The position numbers and the translations under genes were made by a program. A stretch of 64,000 bases of DNA, from the NCBI GenBank assembly GCA_035535015.1, contig DATLQU010000011.1:176112-240111 (forward strand). Direction: 5' to 3'. The stretch comes from Palsa-661 sp035535015 (lineage in GTDB: Bacteria; Actinomycetota; Acidimicrobiia; Acidimicrobiales; UBA8190). Positions 7,778 to 16,111 of this stretch are shown here, one piece after another (positions within the stretch are counted from its first letter, which is position 1; every line of letters starts with the position of its first letter). The notes below the pieces were generated by a model that saw only the letters and a program-made list of their open reading frames with translations, made no database searches and was not told the DNA's origin.

Positions 7778-8832
7778 TGGACGTCCGTCTGTCCCCCGAG
7801 CAGCATGCCCTGCGGGACGCCGCGGCCCATGTCGTCGACCGGCTCGGTCCGGGCACCGTGGCCGGCCTCGACGACATGGAGCGCTCGGGGAGGCTGGCTG
7901 ATGCCGTGGAGGTGTCGGGCTGGCTTGAGCTGCGACAGCGCGCCGAGGACGATGGGCCGCTCACCTCGGTGGTGGAGGTCGCCATCGTGGCCGAGGAGCT
8001 TGGGCGTGGCTTGGCCGACGTGCCCTTTGTGGGCCCGGTCATGGCCGCTGATCTGCGCCGACGGGCCGGTGCCGGGCTCGCCGACGCGCCCGAGACCGTG
8101 CTTCTCGACAGAACCCTGTCATGGCCGGCGCGCTCACTGAACGGCGAGACACCGGCGGGGGTATCGGTGGACGCCACTGAAGGGCGGGCGGCGCTGGTGC
8201 TCCTGGGTGACGAAACCGCCAGCCGGTGGCGCCTCGGCCTCGTGCCGCTGCAGGCAGGGGAGAGCCGCCTCGACCTCACCCGCCGCAGCGCCGTCGTCAA
8301 AGACGGCGCCGTGCTCGCCGTGCTCGAGACGCCTGATGTTCTCGGCGAGGACCACCTGGCCGCCTGGATGGCGCTCGGGTTGGCCCTGAGCTGTGCCGAT
8401 CTGGTCGGCGTCATGCGCGGCGCTTTCGAGCTGGCACGGGCGTACGCGTCAACCCGCCGGCAGTACGACGCGCCCATCGGATCCTTCCAGGCCCTCCAGC
8501 ACCTACTGGTGGACGCCTACGTGGCGATGGAAGGTTCGCGCAGCATCGCCCTGCATGCGGCGTGGGCCGTCGACGCCCTGGCCCCACCCGACGCGCTGGC
8601 CGCCACGGCGGCGGCCAAGGCGTATTGCGCCCGGGCGGCCCTCTTCGTGTGCGAGACGTCGGTGCAGGTGCACGGTGGCATCGGCAATACCTGGGACTGC
8701 CTGGCCCACGTGTTCCTCCGGCGGGCCCTGCTCTCGATCGAGCTGTTCGGAGGGGCCGACACCAACGTCGAGCGCGTGCTCGCCCATCACGGGATACGGA
8801 CACCGGTGGGGAGCAGTCATGGACTTCGGTGA
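7777..8832 (+). CDS. acyl-CoA dehydrogenase, small subunit type (tandem pair 1)
   Basis: This 351-residue acyl-CoA dehydrogenase-fold protein has a shortened N-terminal half, lacks the SEPDAGSD flavin loop of the full enzyme, and ends in VQVHGGIGNTWD...FGGADTNVERVL without the EGT catalytic glutamate. Such half-active subunits form alpha2-beta2 heterotetramers with a full-length partner in steroid side-chain degradation (FadE28/FadE29-type). The partner is the next gene, overlapping by 14 bases. ATG 7777 overlaps the upstream stop (TGATG). An open frame back to 7738 is upstream coding read in another frame. The pairing is inferred from order and sequence features. Confidence 0.85.
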   Translation: MDVRLSPEQHALRDAAAHVVDRLGPGTVAGLDDMERSGRLADAVEVSGWLELRQRAEDDGPLTSVVEVAIVAEELGRGLADVPFVGPVMAADLRRRAGAGLADAPETVLLDRTLSWPARSLNGETPAGVSVDATEGRAALVLLGDETASRWRLGLVPLQAGESRLDLTRRSAVVKDGAVLAVLETPDVLGEDHLAAWMALGLALSCADLVGVMRGAFELARAYASTRRQYDAPIGSFQALQHLLVDAYVAMEGSRSIALHAAWAVDALAPPDALAATAAAKAYCARAALFVCETSVQVHGGIGNTWDCLAHVFLRRALLSIELFGGADTNVERVLAHHGIRTPVGSSHGLR

Positions 8833-9949
8833 CGCCCCCGCCGAGCGCGAGTTCCGGCTACGTCTGCGGGCGTGGGTGGCCGAGCACAATCCGGGTCTGC
8901 CGGCATCCTCGACGGACGACGGCTACTGGGCCGGCCAGGCCGCCTGGCACCAGTCGCTGTACGACGCCGGATTCTTCGGCATGTCATGGCCTGTGGATGT
9001 GGGTGGCCAAGAGATGCCGAGCGTCTTCGACGTCATCGTGGACGAGGAGCTGGCCGCCGCCGGAGCCCCGCCACGCCCGAGCGTCGGCTATCTGGTCCAG
9101 GGCTTCCTCGAGCATGGCAGCGACGACGTCAAACGTCGCTTCCTCCCTGGCATCGTGAACGGCCGCGACCGCTGGTGCCAAGGTTTCAGCGAGCCCGACG
9201 CCGGATCGGACCTCGCCTCTCTACGTACCCGGGCCGATCGAGACGACGAGGACTACGTCGTCCACGGGCACAAGGTGTGGACGAGCTATTCCGACGACGC
9301 CGAGTGGTGCTTGCTGTTGGCACGTACGCACCACGATGTGGCGAAGCACAAGGGCATTTCGGCCTTCGCCCTTCCCATGCGCCAGCCGGGCGTGCGGCAG
9401 CGTCCCCTGCGCATGATCAACGGCATCACCAAGGAGTTCGGCGAAGTCTTCCTCGACGGCGCCCGGGTTCCGGCCGCCAACATGATTGGCGGCCCGGGCG
9501 ACGGCTGGGCGCTGGCCATGACCGTCGTCTCCCATGAGCGCGAACCGGGCGAGCTCGGCTACGTAGGCCGCTACACCAAGCTGGTGAACGAGCTGGCGGC
9601 GCGGGTGCGCAAGGAGCCGGACGCCTTCGGATCCGAGCAGGTGCAGAGCCTCGGATGGGCCATGGTGGAGGCGGAGATGCTCCGTCTGCACGTGCGCCGA
9701 CGGCTGTCAGACCGGCTGACCGGTCTTTCCCACGGTCCCGAGGGGTCGGTCGACAAGTTGCTCATGACCGAGGTCGAGCAGGTCGTCGGCCATGCGGCGC
9801 TGGCCGTGGGCGGAACCGGCGTGGGCTCGGACGACGACACCTGGCTCAAGGTCTACCTTTACAGCCGGGCGCAGAGCGTCATGGGGGGCACCTCCCAGAT
9901 CCAGCGCAACCTGGTGGCTCGGCGCATCCTGGGACTTCCGGTCGCATGA
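8819..9949 (+). CDS. acyl-CoA dehydrogenase, large subunit type (tandem pair 1)
   Basis: The 376-residue dehydrogenase carries the flavin-contact loop FSEPDAGSDLASLRTRA near residues 125-140, VWTSYSDDAEWCLLLART, and a C-terminal GGTSQIQRNLVARRILGLP. Gly replaces Glu at the classic catalytic position, as in other heteromeric ACADs whose base sits elsewhere. It should form a complex with the product of 7777-8832 and oxidise a bulky acyl-CoA. ATG 8819 is chosen because it begins the typical MDFGDAPAEREFR N-terminus. The longer open frame from 8393 is the previous gene in another frame. It overlaps the hydratase start at 9946 (ATGA). Confidence 0.87.
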   Translation: MDFGDAPAEREFRLRLRAWVAEHNPGLPASSTDDGYWAGQAAWHQSLYDAGFFGMSWPVDVGGQEMPSVFDVIVDEELAAAGAPPRPSVGYLVQGFLEHGSDDVKRRFLPGIVNGRDRWCQGFSEPDAGSDLASLRTRADRDDEDYVVHGHKVWTSYSDDAEWCLLLARTHHDVAKHKGISAFALPMRQPGVRQRPLRMINGITKEFGEVFLDGARVPAANMIGGPGDGWALAMTVVSHEREPGELGYVGRYTKLVNELAARVRKEPDAFGSEQVQSLGWAMVEAEMLRLHVRRRLSDRLTGLSHGPEGSVDKLLMTEVEQVVGHAALAVGGTGVGSDDDTWLKVYLYSRAQSVMGGTSQIQRNLVARRILGLPVA

Positions 9950-10752
9950 GCGCTTTCGAGGTCGGGCCCCACATCCAGGTCGACGCTGAGGGGCCCGTGC
10001 GCGTCGTGCGGCTGGACCGTCCCGAGCAGCTGAACGCCACCAACCACGAGCTGCACGCCGGGCTGGCGGGGTTGTTCCCGCAGATCGACGCCGACGACGA
10101 GGTACGTGCCGTGGTGATCACGGGCAACGGGCGGGCGTTCTCGGCCGGGGGGGACTTCTCCTATTTGGATGAGCTGGCTCGTGATCCGGTGCTGCGGCGC
10201 CAAACGCTGGCTCACGGCCGGCAGATCGTGACCGGCATGATCGCTTGCCGAGTGCCGGTGATCGCCGCCGTGAACGGGCCGGCGGTCGGACTCGGCTGCA
10301 GCCTGGTGGCCCTTTCGGACATCGTCTATATGGCCGAGAGCGCGCATCTCGCCGATCCCCATGTCATGGTCGGGCTCGTAGCCGCCGACGGAGGACCCAT
10401 CACCTGGCCGTTGCTCACCAGCTTGCAGCTGGCCAAGGAGTACGCCCTTACCGGCGAACGTATCCCCGCCCGCCGCGCGGCCGAGATCGGGCTGGTGAAC
10501 CACGTGGTTCCCGATGACGAGGTGCTGGATCAGGCGCTCGCCTGTGCCGGCAAGATCGCGGCGCTGCCACGCGGTGCCGTGGAGGACACCAAGCGCATCC
10601 TCAACCTGCATCTGGAGCGGGCCGTCCTCGCCACCCTCGACTTCGCTCTCGCGGCCGAGGACCGGTCATTCGGGTCGGTCGAGCTGCGGGCCAACCTCGA
10701 CCGCCTGCTGGGTGGGGGCGACGGCGGCAGAGAGAAGCGGGCCAAGCGATAG
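9946..10752 (+). CDS. enoyl-CoA hydratase/isomerase
   Basis: The 268-residue crotonase-fold protein adds water to a 2-enoyl-CoA or performs a related reaction. The two oxyanion-hole segments are visible as RAFSAGGDFSYL and VNGPAVGLGCSLVALSD. The C-terminal part has ALTGERIPARRAAEIGLVNHVVPDDE. It starts with ATG 9946 overlapping the dehydrogenase stop and closes the 6260-10752 operon, giving activation, dehydrogenation and hydration in gene order. The 80-base gap to the Rieske gene probably contains a separate promoter, but no clear box was recognised. Confidence 0.9.
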   Translation: MSAFEVGPHIQVDAEGPVRVVRLDRPEQLNATNHELHAGLAGLFPQIDADDEVRAVVITGNGRAFSAGGDFSYLDELARDPVLRRQTLAHGRQIVTGMIACRVPVIAAVNGPAVGLGCSLVALSDIVYMAESAHLADPHVMVGLVAADGGPITWPLLTSLQLAKEYALTGERIPARRAAEIGLVNHVVPDDEVLDQALACAGKIAALPRGAVEDTKRILNLHLERAVLATLDFALAAEDRSFGSVELRANLDRLLGGGDGGREKRAKR

Positions 10753-10832
10753 TAGCCATAGAGCGGACATTGGACGTCGGTGTTGTCACGTTTCGGGCTC
10801 GGACCAGGGTCCCGTAGAGGAAGGCGCAGTAC

Positions 10833-12137
10833 ATGGCACACTTCGAGAAGCCGGCCGAAGGAAGCTGGACCGAGCACTACCCCGAACTCGGTACCGGCCC
10901 GGTGTCCTACGAGGACTCCATTTCTCCGGAGCACTACGAGCTCGAGCGCAAAGCCATCTTCGCCAAAACTTGGCTGAACGTGGGGCGTGTCGAACAGCTC
11001 CCGCGGGCCGGCAGTTACTTCACCCGTGAGCTGGCGGCGGCGGGGACATCGGTCGTCGTCGTGCGGGGCACCGACGGTGAGGTGCGGGCCTTCCACAACA
11101 TCTGTCGGCACCGTGGCAACAAGCTCGTGTGGAACGACTACCCCCGCGAGGAGGTCTCGGGCGTGTGCCGGCAGTTCACCTGCAAGTATCACGGATGGCG
11201 CTACGACCTCCAGGGGGCGTGCACCTTTGTGCAGCAGGAGCCGGAGTTCTTCGACCTCGACAAGACCCAGTACGGGCTCGTGCCGGTACAGTGCGACGTC
11301 TGGCAGGGATTCGTCTGGGTGAATGTCGATCCCGACAACACGGTGTCGGTGGCCGAGTACCTCGGGCCCCTGGGGGAGGGTCTGGTGGGGTACCCGTTCG
11401 ACAAGATGACCCAGGTCTACAAGTACCGGGCGCACGTGGGCGCGAATTGGAAGCTCTTCATCGATGCCTTCGCCGAGTTTTACCACGCGCCTGTGCTCCA
11501 CGCCCGTCAGGCGACCGCCGACGAGTCGCGCAAACTCCAGGGTGTCGGCTACGAGGCGCTGGCCTACAAGGTGGAGGGCCCCCACGGGATGGTCTCTTCG
11601 TGGGGAGGCATGTCACCGCCGAAGGACATCACCATGGTGAAGCCCATCGAGCAGAGACTGAGAAGCGGACTGTTCGGGCCGTGGGACCGTCCCGACATCG
11701 AGGGTCTCGACCCTCTGCCATCCGGTCTCAACCCTGCGGGCAGCCGGGCATGGGGCATCGACTCCTTCGTCTTCTTCCCGAACTTCATGCTCTTGGTGTG
11801 GGCGCCGGGGTGGTACCTCACCTACCACTACTGGCCGACGTCCTTTCACACCCATATCTTCGAAGGCACGCTCTACTTCGTCCCGCCCAAGAACGCCACC
11901 GAGCGGCTGCGCCAAGAACTCGCCGCGGTGACGTTCAAGGAGTACGCGCTGCAGGACGGCAACACTCTGGAGGCAACGCAGATGATGCTCGAGTCCCGGG
12001 CCGTGACCACGTTCCCGCTCAACGACCAGGAGATCCTCCTGCGCCACCTCCACAAGACGTCGCGCCAGTACGTGGACGCCTACCAGAATGACCTGAGAAG
12101 TCCCTCCACGTCGGCACCGGTGCCGGCGATATCCTGA
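10833..12137 (+). CDS. Rieske [2Fe-2S] ring-hydroxylating oxygenase, alpha subunit
   Basis: The 434-residue oxygenase component has a Rieske cluster site Cys91-x-His93 and Cys117-x2-His120 (CRHRGN and CKYHGW), followed by the catalytic mononuclear iron site NWKLFIDAFAEFYHAPVLHA with His218 and His223, and Asn205/Asp211 bridging. It would insert oxygen into an aromatic, steroid or alicyclic ring, drawing electrons from a ferredoxin/reductase not encoded in the window. AGGAAGG 10 bases upstream supports the ATG. It is followed after 14 bases by a small helical protein and then a TetR gene, which together look like one regulated module. Confidence 0.93.
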   Translation: MAHFEKPAEGSWTEHYPELGTGPVSYEDSISPEHYELERKAIFAKTWLNVGRVEQLPRAGSYFTRELAAAGTSVVVVRGTDGEVRAFHNICRHRGNKLVWNDYPREEVSGVCRQFTCKYHGWRYDLQGACTFVQQEPEFFDLDKTQYGLVPVQCDVWQGFVWVNVDPDNTVSVAEYLGPLGEGLVGYPFDKMTQVYKYRAHVGANWKLFIDAFAEFYHAPVLHARQATADESRKLQGVGYEALAYKVEGPHGMVSSWGGMSPPKDITMVKPIEQRLRSGLFGPWDRPDIEGLDPLPSGLNPAGSRAWGIDSFVFFPNFMLLVWAPGWYLTYHYWPTSFHTHIFEGTLYFVPPKNATERLRQELAAVTFKEYALQDGNTLEATQMMLESRAVTTFPLNDQEILLRHLHKTSRQYVDAYQNDLRSPSTSAPVPAIS

Positions 12138-12151
12138 GCGAGGAGCGCCAG

Positions 12152-12478
12152 ATGCCCGTTCTTCCGACAGAGTTCGCCGATCTGGAGCAGTTCGCCGACT
12201 GGTCCCTGGAGACGGAGGCGGAGCGTTACGCCAAACGTCTCTCGTCTTCCATGGATGCGCTGCAGGCCTTCTACGACGCTGTGTTCCCCCGCCTGGAGGA
12301 GATCCTGGCCTCTCTCGACCAGTTCGAGCTGAAGAGTCTGTCCGAGCAGTGGACGCGCCTGCTGTGGCTCTCCTACTCGCTCGTGAACGTGTCGTTCCCG
12401 GTCGAGGTCTGGCGCCAACCGCGGGTGCCCGACAGTGGGGCGGCCACCATGGACGTAGTGGTCGAACCGGCGATTTAG
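12152..12478 (+). CDS. small Rieske-associated protein of unknown function
   Basis: The 108-residue acidic protein is preceded by GAGGAG 8 bases before its ATG. It seems almost entirely helical (LEQFADWSLETEAERYAKRLSSSMDALQAFYDAVFPRLEEILASLDQF described in segments) with a conserved-looking tail VEVWRQPRVPDSGAA. I recall similar small proteins next to Rieske oxygenase genes in mycobacteria-like genomes. The function is unknown. Tight coupling (14 bases) to the oxygenase suggests an accessory or assembly role, or a beta-subunit-like stabiliser, although it lacks the cone-shaped beta-subunit features. Confidence 0.75.
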   Translation: MPVLPTEFADLEQFADWSLETEAERYAKRLSSSMDALQAFYDAVFPRLEEILASLDQFELKSLSEQWTRLLWLSYSLVNVSFPVEVWRQPRVPDSGAATMDVVVEPAI

Positions 12479-12497
12479 GCCCGACGGTACACTGATC

Positions 12498-13211
12498 GTG
12501 GTGAAAACCACCGAAAATGCTGAAGATGTGCCCCGAGAAGAGGGAGTGAGTTGGCGCGAGCAGGCGGTGGCTCGCTCGCTCGACTCAGCCCGTAGCCGGG
12601 CGGAGAACCGGGTGCAGCGCTTCATCGACGCGGCACTTGAGTTGATAACCACCAACGGGGGCAAGGACTTCACCGTGCAGGAGGTGGTGGAGCGTTCGGG
12701 GCAGTCGCTGCGCAGCTTCTACCAGCACTTCGACGGCAAGCACGAGCTGCTCCTCGCCTTGTTCGAGGAGTCGGTGCTCTCCACGGTGCAGTACCTCCGC
12801 GAACGGATCAGGGGCGAGTCCGATCCCCTCGAGCGTTTGCACCGCTTCGTGGTCGAGTACTACCTGGCCTGCAATCGTCCGACCGGCGAAGGCGTCATGC
12901 CGCGCAAGGGCGCGCCGCCGGTCGTGACCGATTTCGCCCAGCAGCTCCTCACCGAACGACCCAAGGAGGCGGCTCGAGCATTCGCCCCGCTGGTGGAAAT
13001 GTTTCGCGAACTCCTCGACGACGCCCTGGCGACGGGCGTGGTGCGGACCGGACTGGGGGACAGGGCCGCTGGGATGGTCCTCGAGGCGGTGATGTTCAAC
13101 GCCTTTTCGTCCACGATCGGCGGGACATCCTCCCGCGGCGACGACAACGTGGCGGCCGAGGAGCTCTGGGACTTGGTGGCTCACGGCATCGTGGCCACGG
13201 CACAGCCCTGA
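12498..13211 (+). CDS. TetR-family transcriptional regulator
   Basis: The 237-residue repressor has an N-terminal helix-turn-helix (about residues 35-80: ITTNGGKDFTVQEVVERSGQ then SLRSFYQHFDGKHELL) and a helical ligand domain. The extended, acidic N-terminus may shorten if a later start is used; GTG 12498 or GTG 12501 are both possible. Twenty bases after the small Rieske partner, it likely controls the Rieske module and responds to an acyl-CoA or ring intermediate. The target site is not identified. Confidence 0.88.
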   Translation: MVKTTENAEDVPREEGVSWREQAVARSLDSARSRAENRVQRFIDAALELITTNGGKDFTVQEVVERSGQSLRSFYQHFDGKHELLLALFEESVLSTVQYLRERIRGESDPLERLHRFVVEYYLACNRPTGEGVMPRKGAPPVVTDFAQQLLTERPKEAARAFAPLVEMFRELLDDALATGVVRTGLGDRAAGMVLEAVMFNAFSSTIGGTSSRGDDNVAAEELWDLVAHGIVATAQP

Positions 13212-13274
13212 TCCGTGGCTGCCGTTCCGACTCGGTTGCGCACATCTCGGCTCGGGCCGTGACCAGAGAGGCCC

Positions 13275-14285
13275 TCAGGGCACGACGACAACCTTGCCGG
13301 TCTCGGCAGCGGTCAAGAGATTGGCGAAGGCATCCGGCAGCGCGTCTAGGTCGATGATGTCGGTCACGAGGCCCTCGACGACCAGCGACCCGTCGTCCAG
13401 GGCGCGCAGCGTGTCCACGAAGTCCTGGCGGTCGTAGTAGACGGCGAAGCGGAGGTCGAGCTCCTTGGACAAGGCGGTGAAGGGGAAGACGGTGTCGAAC
13501 GACATGCAGGCGCCGACGACGCCGATCCGAGCCTCCACGGCGGCGAGCGTCATGGCCTGGTCGATCAGCCCGGGCTTGCCGCTGCACTCAACCACGACCG
13601 GCGGGGCGCCACCCAGGACTCCCCGGCACGTGGCGGCGATGTCGTCCGTCGTGGGATCGACCGCGGCGTCCGCCCCCAGCGCTCTCGCCAAATCCCGTCG
13701 CGTGGCCACAGGGTCGCTCACCACCACCCCCCCCGCCTTCAACGCCCGGGCCCAGGCGGTGACGGCCAGGCCGATGGGCCCGGCGCCCAGCACGGCCAAC
13801 CGCTCACCGGCACCGAACCCCAAGCGTCGGAGCACGTGGCGGGCCACGGCGAGCGGCTCGACGAGCGCCTGCTCGGCACCGATGAGCGAGGCGGGCAGCG
13901 CATAGAGCTCGTCCGCGCTGAGCAAGGCCCGTTCAGCGAACCCCCCGGGTCGCGTGGCGCCCAGCAGATGGAACTGCCGGCAGTGATCGGGCCGACCGGC
14001 ACGGCAGTAGCGACATTTGCCACAGCTGGAGAATGGTCGCGCCGTGACCGCCGTGCCCGGCACCCACCGGTCATCGACATCGGCACCCACGTCCTCGATG
14101 ACGCCGGCAATCTCATGGCCCATGATGGTCCCGGGTGTGCCGTACGCCTTGGCAATGTGGAGATCGCTCCCACAGATCCCGCACGCTTGCACCCGGACCA
14201 CGACGTGGCCTGGGCTGGGGACCGGGTCGTCGACCTCCGCCGTCTCCAACCGCCCATCGACGCCGGTGAGGACGACTGCGCGCAC
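13275..14285 (-). CDS. zinc-dependent alcohol dehydrogenase (MDR family)
   Basis: The 336-residue medium-chain dehydrogenase has the catalytic zinc ligands in CGICGSDLH and GHEIAG, the four-Cys structural zinc lobe (SSCGKCRYCRAGRPDHC) and the NAD-binding AVLGAGPIGLAV. It would oxidise an alcohol or polyol-like substrate with NAD+. The start is GTG 14285, placed two bases after the cupin stop. The longer frame to 14342 overlaps that gene and has a non-family N-terminus. It forms a two-gene unit with the cupin protein. Confidence 0.88.
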   Translation of the reverse strand: MRAVVLTGVDGRLETAEVDDPVPSPGHVVVRVQACGICGSDLHIAKAYGTPGTIMGHEIAGVIEDVGADVDDRWVPGTAVTARPFSSCGKCRYCRAGRPDHCRQFHLLGATRPGGFAERALLSADELYALPASLIGAEQALVEPLAVARHVLRRLGFGAGERLAVLGAGPIGLAVTAWARALKAGGVVVSDPVATRRDLARALGADAAVDPTTDDIAATCRGVLGGAPPVVVECSGKPGLIDQAMTLAAVEARIGVVGACMSFDTVFPFTALSKELDLRFAVYYDRQDFVDTLRALDDGSLVVEGLVTDIIDLDALPDAFANLLTAAETGKVVVVP

Positions 14286-14287
14286 GC

Positions 14288-14770
14288 TCAGGCCTCGATG
14301 ACGACCACCGGCGGGTCGCTCATGCCGTGCTCGGAGGCGCACAACTTCCGGTAGCCGGCCAGGACGCTGGCCGCGTCGATCACGACCTCGACCTTGCCCT
14401 CCGCGTCAATATTCAGGTTGGCACCGTGGATCACGAACCAGACGTCGGTGTCCTCGCTGTTGTCCTGGGGCACATGCAACGTGTGCACGGAACCGGCGGG
14501 TTCGAACAGGTACGAGCCGGCGGTGTTGACGGCCTCGGGGCTCTCCAGGTAATGCCAACGTCCGGATTGGGTGAAGGCGTAGACGTTGCCCGTGTGTCTG
14601 TGGGTCTGGATGGTCACCCCCGGCGGGAACAGGCTGCGGACGATCCACACGCCGTTGGCCAGGTCGGCCTGAACGAGCTGCATGCGTACCGAGTCGGGGA
14701 ACGTCACGAAGGGAAGATCGCCCGCGCCGCGGTGAACGGCGGTGGGCACGAGGTCGAAGGCGGTTGTCAT
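14288..14770 (-). CDS. cupin protein, 2,4'-dihydroxyacetophenone dioxygenase-like
   Basis: The 160-residue single-domain cupin has metal-ligand histidines in HRHTGNVYAF (motif 1) and SYLFEPAGSVHTLHVP (motif 2). The arrangement SGRWHYLESPE followed by EPAGSVHTL resembles the 2,4'-dihydroxyacetophenone dioxygenase group, which cleaves a side-chain C-C bond of hydroxyacetophenones using Fe(II). That identification rests on remembered motifs and is moderate. It lies upstream of and co-directional with the alcohol dehydrogenase. Acetophenone-type degradation would fit an alcohol dehydrogenase partner. The start is preceded by GGAGGAACCA (SD). Confidence 0.75.
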   Translation of the reverse strand: MTTAFDLVPTAVHRGAGDLPFVTFPDSVRMQLVQADLANGVWIVRSLFPPGVTIQTHRHTGNVYAFTQSGRWHYLESPEAVNTAGSYLFEPAGSVHTLHVPQDNSEDTDVWFVIHGANLNIDAEGKVEVVIDAASVLAGYRKLCASEHGMSDPPVVVIEA

Positions 14771-14784
14771 TGGTTCCTCCAGGG

Positions 14785-14797
14785 TCTCTCTGAGAGA
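14785..14797. promoter_or_regulatory. short inverted repeat upstream of the cupin gene
   Basis: TCTCTC-T-GAGAGA is a perfect 6-bp inverted repeat with one central base, 15 bp upstream of the cupin start and within the 44-bp gap after the amidohydrolase stop. It could be an operator or part of a weak hairpin. There is no U-tract, so a terminator is not supported. Confidence 0.3.
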
Positions 14798-14814
14798 AGG
14801 TTACTCCGGCCGGA

Positions 14815-16071
14815 TCAGCCTCTCTTGTCGGGCCGCACGTACACGACACCGCCCTTCATCACGAATCGGACGTCCTCGGTCACGGCGATGTCGGCGAGGG
14901 GATCACCGGGGACGGCGATGATGTCGGCCAGCAGCCCAACCTCGATACGGCCGCGATCCTGTTTGTCGATGAGATCGGCCGCCACCAAGGTGGCCGCCCG
15001 CAGCGCCTGCAGAGGGCTCATGCCCCTGTCGACAAGGGCGAGAAGCTCCTTGGCATTGTGTCCGTGGGGGATGGCCGGTGCGTCGGTGCCGCAGGCGATC
15101 TTGACTCCTTTGGCGATGGCTTTCGAGATGGTCTGCTTGGCTTTCGGGAACACGTCGGCTGCCTTGGCCTGCAGCTCGGGCGCCGCATGCGACAGGTCCA
15201 TGCCGTCGGCCAGGTAGGTCGTCGGGACGAGAAAGCGGCCGCGGTCCACCATAAGGTCGATGGTTTCATCGCGCATGAGCGAGCCGTGCTCGATGCAGTC
15301 GATTCCCGCATCGATGGCGGCCCGGATCCCGTCGTCACCATGGGCGTGGGCGGCGACGCGCAGCCCCGCTCGGTGCGCCTCGTCGACCACGGTGCGGAGC
15401 TCTTCGTCCGAGTACTGCTGAGCTCCCGCCGGACCGGTGTGCGACATCACCCCCCCCGAGGCGCACACCTTGATCAGCTCGGCGCCGTATTTGATCTGGT
15501 AGCGGACGGCCTTGCGGACCTCGGCCACACCGTTGGCGATGCCCTCCTCGACGGAAAGGGGTAGGACGTGGGGGGCGAAGGCCTGGAACATGGTGGGATC
15601 GAGATGGCCGCCGGTGGGGCTGATGGCGTGTCCGGCGGGCACCACCCGTGGTCCGTCGACGTAGCCACGCTCGATGGCCTTCTTCAGTGCCACGTCGAGG
15701 AGCAGGCCACCCGTCTGCACGAACAGACCGAGATTCCGCACCGTGGTGAAGCCGGCCCGCAGGGTACGGCGGGCGTTGACGACGGCGCGCAGAGTGCGTA
15801 GCGCCGGGTCGTCCTGTACGGCGCTGAGGGGGCTGCGCTGGTCGGGTCCACCAAGGAGCAGGTTTACCTCCATATCCATGAGGCCGGGAACGAGGGTGAG
15901 ATCGCCGAGCTCGATGGTGACGGTCCCCTCCGGCACTCGCGTGGGCGTGAGCTCGGCGATGTGGTCGCCGACGACGAGGACGTCACCGGGTTCCCGGAGC
16001 TCTCCCTCGACGACATCGAGTAGGCGCGCGCTTCGAATACGGATGGCTTCGGGCCGGCGGGGAGGGCTCAT
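14815..16071 (-). CDS. amidohydrolase-family protein with altered HxH motif
   Basis: The 418-residue protein resembles imidazolonepropionase/prolidase-type amidohydrolases, with LVPGLMDMEVNLL, the lysine segment YGAELIKVCASGG, HAHGDDGIRAA, CIEHGS and GTDAPAIPHG. The first metal motif, normally DxHxH, reads DMEVN, so two ligands of the alpha metal are missing while the later histidines and aspartate remain. I recall homologues with the same DMEVNL, so this is probably a clade feature rather than damage. ATG 16071 is chosen for its GAGGAG Shine-Dalgarno. It is the last gene of the operon descending from 20634. Confidence 0.82.
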   Translation of the reverse strand: MSPPRRPEAIRIRSARLLDVVEGELREPGDVLVVGDHIAELTPTRVPEGTVTIELGDLTLVPGLMDMEVNLLLGGPDQRSPLSAVQDDPALRTLRAVVNARRTLRAGFTTVRNLGLFVQTGGLLLDVALKKAIERGYVDGPRVVPAGHAISPTGGHLDPTMFQAFAPHVLPLSVEEGIANGVAEVRKAVRYQIKYGAELIKVCASGGVMSHTGPAGAQQYSDEELRTVVDEAHRAGLRVAAHAHGDDGIRAAIDAGIDCIEHGSLMRDETIDLMVDRGRFLVPTTYLADGMDLSHAAPELQAKAADVFPKAKQTISKAIAKGVKIACGTDAPAIPHGHNAKELLALVDRGMSPLQALRAATLVAADLIDKQDRGRIEVGLLADIIAVPGDPLADIAVTEDVRFVMKGGVVYVRPDKRG

Positions 16072-16111
16072 GAGGTGCTCCTCGTTGAGGGTGTCCAAGA
16101 CGGTCGGGCTG

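Noticed and set aside
10775..10800. GGACGTCGGTGTTGTCAC upstream of the Rieske gene as a regulon site
   Set aside because: The spacing between the half-like parts differs from the six good sites by several bases.
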